Assembly: GCA_003154025.1 (NCBI GenBank)
Contig: PMCE01000520.1
Location: 1-10,970, forward strand
DNA from: Syntrophaceae bacterium
GTDB lineage: Bacteria > Desulfobacterota > SM23-61
Direction of reading: 5' to 3'
DNA: 10,970 nt
Part shown: positions 1 through 6,216 of the stretch, piece after piece
How positions within the stretch are numbered: position 1 is the stretch's first letter
Layout: each line of letters begins with the position of its first letter
Notes under the pieces: generated by a model
Seen by the model: the letters and a program-made list of their open reading frames with translations, nothing else
Databases searched by the model: none
What the model was told of the DNA's origin: nothing
Made by a program: the position numbers and the translations under genes

Positions 1-60
1 CGGCTTTCGCCGGAATGACGGAAAAGCCTGGTTTTCGACTTTTTACGCATTCATCAATGT
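1..60. repeat. Edge of a dispersed palindromic extragenic repeat (partial)
   Basis: The first bases form a small hairpin, CGGC-TTTC-GCCG (1-12), followed by GAATGACG. Read on the minus strand this gives the arrangement GTCATTCCGGCGAAAGCCG preceded by CGTAAAAAGTCG. From memory, arrays of this kind (a CGTAAAAAGTC stretch next to an ATTCCGGCGAAAGCCGGAAT palindrome) are scattered between genes in many deltaproteobacterial genomes. Only one arm end is inside the window and no second copy is present, so the repeat nature is inferred from general resemblance. Confidence 0.45.
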
Positions 61-118
61 TTAGATGGAACCGGGAGGCCATCAGGAAATTTATTTGACT
101 TGACTACGTGTCGCAGGG

Positions 119-496
119 CTAAGTAGAACTGGTCTTGGGTGCCGCGGCCGGTTGGAGACTCACAACTGAATCTCCTCCTTTCTCCAGCTTACGAATCCAC
201 ATCTCGGCAAGAACCCGCAGTTCTTCAATCGGGCTTGCTTGCGAGCTTTCTTTGTGATCCAGCTCGTCGAGCACTTCAAACTGAAAAGATGATTCTCCAA
301 ACGAATTCCACTCTTCCTGCAATTCTCTGTTTCGATGACTTCCGAATTTCAGTTCAGCTTTGTGTCTGTTGATTCTGGCGGACAAATCCCTGTCGAAACC
401 GACATATGATTTATTGTTTCGGGTATTCCTGATTCTATATACTCCCATCGGCCGCTTAGCCTGCTTGTACTCCTTCTTTGCCGCCGATTTGTCCAT
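119..496 (-). CDS. Stand-alone GIY-YIG nuclease-family protein
   Basis: A 125-residue protein. The GIY-YIG core starts near residue 18: GVY (18-20) takes the place of the GIY triad and YVG (31-33) that of YIG. They are followed by a conserved-looking Arg41 and His45, the block GSHRNRELQEEW (52-63) and FQFEVLDEL (71-79). Glu98 in LAEMWIRKL is the best candidate for the metal-binding glutamate. The family cuts DNA in homing, repair and mobile-element contexts; the role of this single-domain form is unknown. The start at 496 is chosen because GGAAGGGAG lies 7-8 bases upstream; the same frame is open to an ATG at 583, which would add 29 residues without a good ribosome site. The C-terminal tail (about 105-125) is Ser/Ala/Pro-rich and lacks the Asn usually found late in the domain, so activity is uncertain. 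Confidence 0.8.
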   Translation of the reverse strand: MDKSAAKKEYKQAKRPMGVYRIRNTRNNKSYVGFDRDLSARINRHKAELKFGSHRNRELQEEWNSFGESSFQFEVLDELDHKESSQASPIEELRVLAEMWIRKLEKGGDSVVSLQPAAAPKTSST

Positions 497-583
497 TCCA
501 TTTCTCCCTTCCTTGTCTCTACAATATTTAGATGCCTCTGCATAAAAACCGGGTTGCTGCACCCAAAGGATAGCCAAAAACAC

Positions 584-898
584 GATTGTATCGATTATGG
601 GTTGAAAGCCGCACTTTTTGAAAAGACTTGTTAAATCGCGCTTCCAGAAGATGCGGCGGGGTCATGGTATTGAATGTGGATTCATGAATTCCCCTATGCC
701 CTGGCTTAAAATTGGGGAAGGAGGAGATTACTCTTTTCATATTGGGTGGCTTGCGAGCATGCAATTATAACAAGTTATCTTCGAATTCATCTCAACGGTT
801 CGCCGGAAAGGGCGACGAAAGGCAAGGTGGCGGGTCATGCTTCCGTGCCAATAGACCTCGGAATGAGTCCAGCTGGGGACGGCTATGCCATTATGTTT
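584..898. other. AT-rich stretch without a supportable gene
   Basis: These 315 bases between two minus-strand genes contain several short open frames on both strands, none with a credible ribosome site and start codon or a recognisable protein. The best minus-strand frame (up to 764) would need a TTG start or an ATG at 740 with no Shine-Dalgarno. An AAGGAGGAG run at 718-725 on the plus strand is not followed by an ATG at suitable distance. The stretch may be a decayed gene or the leader of the GIY-YIG gene; the promoter-like motif at 764-772 is listed separately. Confidence 0.4.
764..778 (-). promoter_or_regulatory. Extended -10 promoter with overlapping inverted repeat
   Basis: The minus strand reads TGTTATAAT (772 to 764), an exact TGn extended -10 plus consensus TATAAT. 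No good -35 lies 16-18 bases upstream, which is usual for extended -10 promoters. The motif overlaps the inverted repeat ATAAC-AA-GTTAT (767-778), a possible operator. It would drive transcription toward the GIY-YIG gene with a leader of about 260 bases. AT-rich DNA produces such matches by chance, so confidence is modest. Confidence 0.35.
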
Positions 899-1300
899 TT
901 AGTCGGTTCTGTCCCGATGGTTTTCACTGGGGATATCAGATTTTGAATTGGATGGCAAGTGTCGGCCAGCATAAAAAAACCCCAAGGATATAAAAATGGT
1001 AATGCAGGCTACTGTGAATGCGAGTGATTCTCCATGCCATAACCCGATAAACCAGCGCCTGAATTCATCCGCAAGCACATTTGCCTTTCCGCCGTATAGT
1101 TCCAAATCCCGTAAATACTTCTTGGAATCTTCAGGCCTAATCGGATAAACAGATCCATCCCCTTCTGTGTAACCCAAAACGCCGTTCGAACCATTCTCAG
1201 CTGTCCGATAAATCAAGATGGCGCTACCCAAACCAACCAGCAATATGATGGCGCCGATGAGATTAAGGCATGTATGCCGATCCGCGATTTTCCACTTCAT
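899..1300 (-). CDS. Small conserved membrane protein with two transmembrane helices
   Basis: A 133-residue protein I cannot assign to a named family. A short basic N-terminus (MKWKIADRH) precedes a first membrane helix at about 12-31. Next comes a polar loop of about 60 residues (ENGSNG, the acidic PEDSKKYLRDLELYGGKA, then DEFRRWFIGLWHG), a second helix at about 92-111, and a polar tail rich in Ser, Asn and Asp. By the positive-inside rule the topology is probably N-in/C-in with the loop outside, though RHTC before helix 1 and GRH after helix 2 give only weak charge signals. The ATG at 1300 is the first in-frame start after a stop ten codons upstream, but no Shine-Dalgarno precedes it. A very good sigma70 promoter lies about 110 bases upstream, which supports the gene being expressed. 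Confidence 0.72.
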   Translation of the reverse strand: MKWKIADRHTCLNLIGAIILLVGLGSAILIYRTAENGSNGVLGYTEGDGSVYPIRPEDSKKYLRDLELYGGKANVLADEFRRWFIGLWHGESLAFTVACITIFISLGFFYAGRHLPSNSKSDIPSENHRDRTD

Positions 1301-1689
1301 GTTGTGTCTATTTTTGCTGTTATATCTCTACAAAGGTTGATTCATCCCACCCGAAAATTCATCCTGCTTCCATCCTCTCTTCTCAAACAAATCCCCGAAT
1401 ATTATCCGTTTTTTTGAAAAAGTATAAGAAGAAATGCCTTGTGTGTCAATAAAGGAGTTTCTCGAAGGGCGTGTGCGGATCTAGCTGAAGCGGAAACATC
1501 TTGAGAAAGGGAGGGAGGGTATAAGGCCTATCCCGGCTCCTTTTTACCCCTTCGCCGCGGGATCAAAAAATAAAGATTTCCTGAAAAGATTCCGATAATT
1601 CATTAAGAACGTCAGGCGGAGAATCCTATTCGTTCCGGCTTCCTGTATGGGTAACGGCAAAAAGCTTGGCGTATTGTGAGGAAGGGGTC
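1301..1689. other. Divergent intergenic region, 389 bases
   Basis: This AT-rich region separates the minus-strand membrane-protein gene from the plus-strand 262-residue gene. It contains the strong minus-strand promoter at 1421-1449 and the leader of the membrane-protein gene. A purine-rich run (GGGAGGGAGGG at about 1508-1518) lies in the middle, and the ribosome site of the plus gene is at its right end. A GATAAT at 1595-1600 could be a plus-strand -10, but no convincing -35 sits before it. No small gene or RNA is recognisable. Confidence 0.5.
1421..1449 (-). promoter_or_regulatory. Near-consensus sigma70 promoter for the small membrane protein
   Basis: On the minus strand, TTGACA (1449 to 1444, a perfect -35) is followed by exactly 17 bases and TATACT (1426 to 1421, five of six matches to the -10). 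The start of transcription would fall near 1413, giving a leader of about 113 bases before the ATG at 1300. The leader starts with an A-rich run. This is the best housekeeping-type promoter in the window. Confidence 0.7.
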
Positions 1690-2478
1690 ATGATTAAAAA
1701 ATTGATCCGCTGTTCAGCCTGTAACCGGGTGATTCCCAATTACGACGGGTACGAGTTGACCCGGGCCCAAGGCCTTCCCGGGGTGGAATGGTCAAACTCG
1801 GATCTCGCCGGGGCCAAAGAATTTCTTCGCACCCATTCCGGTCACCCCCTGGAAGAGCTTTCGGTTGAAGAAGAAACCTGGGTCAGCGCAAAACCCTGCT
1901 GGGAACCCTTGCGGGTAAGCTATTTCCTGGCCGGCAACGCCGGAGGAAAATTCCTGATCCAGCGGAAAAAACCGGCCTTGGACGAGCCGGCCGCTTACGA
2001 AATCCTTCCGGGAAAATTGAGGATCTCCAATGTCTCCTTGAGGGTTCAAGAAGAGGATTTCCGGAAGCAGATTGCCGGGGACCCGGGGGTCTCTCCTTTG
2101 CTGAAAGAAAGAATGGAAAGATTCATTCAGGTGTTCCGGGATGAGATCGCCGGAATTTCCCCAGAACGGTTCGAAGAGGAGGCCGGGGAGATCGAAGAGG
2201 GGGAGACCTTCCTTTCAGCCTATGGGGGGCTTAAAGATTCCCGTTGGGCGCGGGTCGTGAATCGGTGCCGCCTGTATTTTGACGAATTTGAGCTGAAGGT
2301 CATCAACCGGCTCATAGATGAAAACCGCCATCCCCCCGATGTTTTGTCCATCCGGGTGGACAGGCGAATCTCGGTTATTTCCCTGACGGGGGCGGAGTCG
2401 GCGCTGGACCTTTCCGACGGGAAGGAAACCGGAGAGGCTATGGAAGCTCGGCCCGTTGCCGTATCCCAAAGAAGTTGA
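1690..2478 (+). CDS. Unrecognised conserved-type protein with CxxC and HxxH pairs
   Basis: A 262-residue soluble protein of unknown function. The start at 1690 has GAGG eight bases upstream; a longer frame from a TTG at 1666 lacks this support. The N-terminus MIKKLIRCSACNRVIPNYDGYEL carries Cys8-x2-Cys11. His49-x2-His52 lies in FLRTHSGHPLEEL after the WSNSDLAGAKEF stretch. Together the two pairs could bind a metal ion such as zinc (inference). The middle (about 72-120) is beta-rich; residues 120-175 are charged and helical with many Glu (EDFRKQ to EAGEIEEGE). A third segment, SRWARVVNRCRLYFDEFELKVINRLIDENRHPPDVLSIRVDRRISVISL (about 184-232), ends before a polar tail. No signal peptide or membrane helix is seen. 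It converges on the sensor-kinase gene with 157 bases between the stops. Nothing in its surroundings fixes its role. Confidence 0.78.
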   Translation: MIKKLIRCSACNRVIPNYDGYELTRAQGLPGVEWSNSDLAGAKEFLRTHSGHPLEELSVEEETWVSAKPCWEPLRVSYFLAGNAGGKFLIQRKKPALDEPAAYEILPGKLRISNVSLRVQEEDFRKQIAGDPGVSPLLKERMERFIQVFRDEIAGISPERFEEEAGEIEEGETFLSAYGGLKDSRWARVVNRCRLYFDEFELKVINRLIDENRHPPDVLSIRVDRRISVISLTGAESALDLSDGKETGEAMEARPVAVSQRS

Positions 2479-2490
2479 GAAGACGCCCCT

Positions 2491-2509
2491 GAAAAGGCCG
2501 CGAACGGCC
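2491..2509 (-). terminator. Possible minus-strand terminator hairpin with TTCG loop
   Basis: On the minus strand GGCCG-TTCG-CGGCC (2509 to 2496) forms a 5-bp GC stem with a TTCG loop and is followed directly by TTTTC. It lies about 127 bases past the sensor-kinase stop, in the 157-base gap between convergent genes. The T tract is short, so termination strength is uncertain. The plus-strand version has no T run after it. Confidence 0.4.
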
Positions 2510-2635
2510 GTAGGAACCGGAATCCTGCTGCCCGGCATGCCGCGCAGGCCTCCGCCCGGAATGGAGACGCTCTGCCGACCATCGATGAGGAGTGAATCTG
2601 CTCCCTTCCGAATCCGGCGAAAAGGCAAAAAGCAT

Positions 2636-5608
2636 TCAGGATGATCCCTTCTTTTTCTTCTTCCGATCCAGTGCCCTGCGGATCACCTTGGCCAAATCCT
2701 TCATCACCAGCGGTTTCATGACGAACTCTTGAATCCCGAGCGCTTGGGCCCTTTCTTCGGTGATGTACTCGCTGAACCCCGTGCAGAGGATAATCGGCAA
2801 TCCCGGACGGAGGCTGAGGATCTCCTGAGCCAATTTATCCCCGGTCATATTCGGCATGGTCATATCGGTGATCACCAGGTCAAACCGATCCGGATTCGCC
2901 CGAAACATTGCCCTCGCCTCAATACTGCTCGTCCTCACCTCCACCTCGTATCCCAGGCGCTCGATCAGGCCCTGGGCGATTTCCACGATGGCCTTCTCGT
3001 CGTCCACAAACAGGATCCGCTCGTGCCCGCCCAGGGGCAGGGGTTCCATTCGGGCAACCTGCGCGGGTGGCTTGACGGGATAGACTCCGGGGAGATAAAT
3101 TTCGAAAGTCGTTCCCTTCCCCGGCTCGCTGGAAACCGTTATGCCCCCCCGGTAGCTTTTTACGATCCCATGAACCACGGCCAGGCCCAAACCCGTCCCT
3201 TCACCGACCTGCTTGGTTGTAAAGTAGGGGTCAAAAATCCTCCGCTGGACTTCAGGGGGCATGCCGTGTCCCGTGTCGCTTACCCGTAATTTCAAATAAG
3301 GACCGGCTTCTAACTCCGGATAGGCGGAAGAATATTCTGAAGTCAGGCTAAATCTGGTCAGGGATACCTCCAGGATCCCTCCCTTTTCGCGCATGGCGTG
3401 GGCGGCGTTCGTGCAAAGGTTCATGAGCATCTGGTGGATCTGGGTGGGGTCTGCTTCGATCACCCCCAAATTCCCTTCGATGTTCTCCCGGATTTCAATG
3501 GTGACCGGCAGGGAAGCGCGCAAGAATTTCAACCCCTCTTTGACGATCGGGCGGATATCCATCGGCTTGCGCTCCTGTTTCCCCTGTCGGCTGAACGTCA
3601 GGATTTGCCGGACCAAGTCCTTAGCCCGATGGACTGCCTGGAGGCACTGCTGCAGGTTCTCCATGACCTCGGAATCTTCCGGGACCCTCAAAGACGCCAG
3701 TTCCGCATATCCCAGAATGGCCGCCAGGATATTGTTGAAATCATGGGCGATGCCCCCGGCCAAGGTCCCGATGGCCTCCATCTTCTGCGCCTGCAGAAGC
3801 TGGCCTTCCAGCTTCCTTTGCCCGGAGACATCCTCCAGAATGGCCTGCACCCCGGTAACCTTGCCCCCCGGGTCCAGGATCGGGGTCAGGTAGTACTGCA
3901 GGTAAATCTCCTTTCCCAATTTCGTGCGATAGGGGCTCTCGAAGACCCCCCCCTTTCCGGTCTCCAAACAGCGGTGGAAATGGTCCGCAATCCCCGCTTC
4001 CGCCACCGGAGGGAAAGTGAATAAGTTGATGGCCCGGGTGGCCTCTGCCGAGGGAGAGCCGAGAATGGAACGGAGTCGAGAATTGATATCGATGATATTC
4101 CCGCTTGGGTCCATGGAGAGAATCCCCAAAGGAGCGTTCTCCACCAGCCGGCGGTAGCGTTCCTCGCTCTCCCGCAGCCTTTCCTGGGCGAGCTTTTCGT
4201 CCGTAATATCCGCAAGAACCCCTTCGATGTACCCCCTTTCCGGGAAAAGGCGTGCGGTTAAACGGGCCCAAAAGAAGGTGTCGTCTCTGCGCGACAACCT
4301 GGCTTCGAAACTCTGAACTTCTCCTTTCTTCTCCAGTTCCGCGAGCAACCGTTCCCGAGTTCCGGGGTCCAGATAATGGTCGGCGGTTCGAAAATTTCCG
4401 ATGAATTCCTCGCGGTTCTCATAACCACAGATCTGGGCCAACCGGGTATTCGCCTCCAGGACCATCCCGTCACCGATTCTCGCCCGGTATAACCCGATCT
4501 GGGCGTTGTTGTAGATATGCCGGTACCGCTCCTCGCCGGCCCGCAGCTCCTCCTGCGCCCGCTCCCGTTCGCGGAAGAGCTGGGCGTTGGCGACGGCTCC
4601 GGCGATCTGCGTGGCCACCCTCTCGGCCGTGGCCAGGTCCGCCCGGGTGAAGGCATCCGGCCTGCGGGAGGCGATATTCAGGGTTCCGATGACCTGGTTT
4701 TTGGAGATGAGGGGGACGATCATCATGGCCCTCCGGCCCGCTTCCCAGGCGGGCCGGAGCCCCGGGATCCTCCTCACCGTTTCTTCCATATCCTCCGCTT
4801 GCAGGAGCAGGCTGGAGCGTGTCCCGTGGATTTTTTCCAGCGCCGTGCCCGCCAGGGGAATGACCGTGCCCACTTCGCGGCCGGCCACGGTCGTCCCGAT
4901 GACGTGGGTAACGGTCGAGGAATTTTTATCCGGGTCCATTAATAGCACGGTTATGTTGTCAAAATTCAACAGCTTCCGGACTTCTTGGGCAAACCGGTCG
5001 TACACCTCCTCCAGGTTCAAGGTTGAACCGGCAATCCGGCCGATTTCGGCCATGATGGTATTCTGCCGGGCCAGGTGATGGGCTTCTTCCTCGCTCCTTT
5101 TCAAAGCCTCCTCCGCCCGCTTGCGCTCGGTGATGGCGTCAAAGACGGCCACAAAGTATTCTTTCTTCGGGCTGTAAACCGAAATCCAGAACCACTCCCC
5201 GAGCGCCTCCAAATAGATTTCAAACCTCTCGGGTCGTCCCGACGAAGCCACTCGGCCATAAACCGCAAACAACTCGGGATCGGACTCCCGTATGCCCGGA
5301 ATGACTTCGGATACCTTTTTCCCGACGACATTTTTCAACCCCGTTAAGGCCTCGAAGGAATGGTTCACGTTCAGGTATATGAAGTCCTGCGGCTGATTTT
5401 GGTGAAAGAGCATCTTGCAGTAAGCAACTCCATTCAGCATGTTCTCGAATATGGAACGATATAATTCTTCGCTTTCCCGGAGCGCTTCCTCCGCCTCCCC
5501 GCTTGATTGACGGACAGCGGGTGCTTTCTCCAGTTGAGCGACTTTATTCTTCAGCGCGCTCAATTCCTCTATCAACTGGGCTTTGGATTTCTGACTGTTC
5601 GTGGTCAT
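2636..5608 (-). CDS. Cytoplasmic PAS-GAF-PAS-PAS hybrid histidine kinase with receiver
   Basis: A 990-residue signalling protein. A coiled coil (about 8-50) leads into PAS1 (about 48-165), GAF (about 185-345), PAS2 (about 360-472) and PAS3 (about 483-600), joined by short SEE/RERLRE-type helices. The dimerisation domain has His622 in GGIAHDFNN as the autophosphorylation site. The ATPase domain shows the N box LMNLCTNAAHAM (Asn734), G1 DTGHGMP (778-784) and G2 GEGTGLGLA (802-810). A fused receiver follows, with acidic Asp869/870, phospho-acceptor Asp915 (VITDMTMP), Thr943 and Lys965. All catalytic residues are present. No membrane helix is found, so it should sense an internal signal (small molecule, redox or nucleotide). 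The tail is basic (RKKKKKGSS). There is no separate DNA-binding regulator next to it, so its output is unknown. An in-frame TGA four codons upstream supports the ATG at 5608; GGGGAG lies rather far (about 12 bases) before it. Confidence 0.95.
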   Translation of the reverse strand: MTTNSQKSKAQLIEELSALKNKVAQLEKAPAVRQSSGEAEEALRESEELYRSIFENMLNGVAYCKMLFHQNQPQDFIYLNVNHSFEALTGLKNVVGKKVSEVIPGIRESDPELFAVYGRVASSGRPERFEIYLEALGEWFWISVYSPKKEYFVAVFDAITERKRAEEALKRSEEEAHHLARQNTIMAEIGRIAGSTLNLEEVYDRFAQEVRKLLNFDNITVLLMDPDKNSSTVTHVIGTTVAGREVGTVIPLAGTALEKIHGTRSSLLLQAEDMEETVRRIPGLRPAWEAGRRAMMIVPLISKNQVIGTLNIASRRPDAFTRADLATAERVATQIAGAVANAQLFRERERAQEELRAGEERYRHIYNNAQIGLYRARIGDGMVLEANTRLAQICGYENREEFIGNFRTADHYLDPGTRERLLAELEKKGEVQSFEARLSRRDDTFFWARLTARLFPERGYIEGVLADITDEKLAQERLRESEERYRRLVENAPLGILSMDPSGNIIDINSRLRSILGSPSAEATRAINLFTFPPVAEAGIADHFHRCLETGKGGVFESPYRTKLGKEIYLQYYLTPILDPGGKVTGVQAILEDVSGQRKLEGQLLQAQKMEAIGTLAGGIAHDFNNILAAILGYAELASLRVPEDSEVMENLQQCLQAVHRAKDLVRQILTFSRQGKQERKPMDIRPIVKEGLKFLRASLPVTIEIRENIEGNLGVIEADPTQIHQMLMNLCTNAAHAMREKGGILEVSLTRFSLTSEYSSAYPELEAGPYLKLRVSDTGHGMPPEVQRRIFDPYFTTKQVGEGTGLGLAVVHGIVKSYRGGITVSSEPGKGTTFEIYLPGVYPVKPPAQVARMEPLPLGGHERILFVDDEKAIVEIAQGLIERLGYEVEVRTSSIEARAMFRANPDRFDLVITDMTMPNMTGDKLAQEILSLRPGLPIILCTGFSEYITEERAQALGIQEFVMKPLVMKDLAKVIRRALDRKKKKKGSS

Positions 5609-5870
5609 GCCAATCGCTCACTCCCCAGCAGGAATCTCACCTTCTCGTCCTTAAAAGAGGCGTCTTTCCCCGCGCAAAGATCCGTGAAGCCCATCAGGGC
5701 GTGGGGGACATTTCACCATGATATGAGGAATGAAAATAAACGGACGAATCGCCCCTTGCTATATCTGTTCGGCAAATTTCGATAAACCTGCATCCTTTTT
5801 TCAATCAGCCATTTCGAGGTTCATACCCGGGATAATAACAAATTTCGTGAAGATATCAAGAATTTTGGTG

Positions 5871-5936
5871 GCGGGCCCGCATGCTTCTGGATACCGGGAA
5901 CCCCGCCTGATTCATGTCTCCGGGGGCCTGAGGCCC
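5871..5936. repeat. GC-rich palindromes in the kinase/TAXI gap
   Basis: GCGGGCCCGC (5871-5880) is a perfect 10-bp palindrome. Alternatively, GGCGGG (5870-5875) can pair with CCCGCC (5902-5907). GGGCC-TGA-GGCCC (5924-5936) is a second compact hairpin, extendable by CCGG arms with a two-base bulge. Neither is followed by a T run, so they are structural or protein-binding candidates and not terminators. Confidence 0.4.
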
Positions 5937-6057
5937 GGCCCGGCACCCGGCGCGGAGATCAAGAGGCCCGTGGAGATTTTCGTCTCCCATATGATTGAGA
6001 AGATTGGAATGGGTGTCCGAGCCCCGCCCTTTTCTCTTTCCCGTTCCGTGATTTCGT

Positions 6058-6086
6058 TTGACTCCGGAGGGAAAAGACGATAAAAA
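6058..6086 (+). promoter_or_regulatory. Candidate sigma70 promoter of the TAXI gene
   Basis: TTGACT (6058-6063, five of six) is followed by 17 bases and TAAAAA (6081-6086, four of six). Transcription would start near 6093, giving a leader of about 124 bases. The palindrome CTCCGGAG (6062-6069) overlaps the end of the -35 and the spacer. Confidence 0.42.
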
Positions 6087-6142
6087 TACGAGGGTCTCCG
6101 GGTGAGCCGGATAGGGACGCTCCCAAGATCAATCCGGGGATC

Positions 6143-6158
6143 ATTTCTCCGGAGAAAT
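6143..6158. promoter_or_regulatory. Perfect 16-bp palindrome in the TAXI leader, possible operator
   Basis: ATTTCTCCGGAGAAAT is identical to its reverse complement over all 16 bases. Its core CTCCGGAG (6147-6154) recurs at 6062-6069, 85 bp away (about eight helical turns), inside the candidate promoter. A direct repeat AATCCGGG flanks the palindrome (6131-6138 and 6156-6163). This arrangement suits a dimeric repressor binding two sites, or an RNA hairpin in the leader; the choice is inference. Confidence 0.5.
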
Positions 6159-6216
6159 CCGGGCCGCAACCGAGGGATGAAGGCAGGTCTGAAGGCTGCA
6201 TTTCCAGGAGGGAAAG

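Larger units (their letters stand above)
5609..6216. other. Divergent intergenic region, 608 bases
   Basis: This long non-coding gap separates the divergent kinase and TAXI genes. The first part (5609-5860) is of average composition and shows no clear kinase promoter. From 5870 it becomes very GC-rich, with a perfect GCGGGCCCGC palindrome (5871-5880) and a GGGCC-TGA-GGCCC hairpin (5924-5936). The right part holds a plausible promoter (6058-6086) and two palindromic CTCCGGAG sites described separately. A long open frame on the minus strand enters from the TAXI gene, but it is the antisense shadow of that gene. Confidence 0.5.

Noticed and set aside
528..764. Minus-strand frame of 78 codons upstream of the GIY-YIG gene
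   Set aside because: It needs a TTG start, has no Shine-Dalgarno and shows no recognisable protein pattern.
1508..1545. Purine-rich run followed by GGCTCCTTTTTA as a terminator
   Set aside because: No stable perfect stem precedes the T run; the apparent symmetry around AGGCCT breaks after six bases.
1666..1689. TTG start eight codons before the ATG at 1690
   Set aside because: It has no ribosome site of its own, and the GAGG that serves the ATG at 1690 would lie inside the coding sequence.
3398..4024. Plus-strand frames antisense to the kinase gene
   Set aside because: The kinase frame carries all its motifs continuously; the opposite frames are by-products of its codon use.
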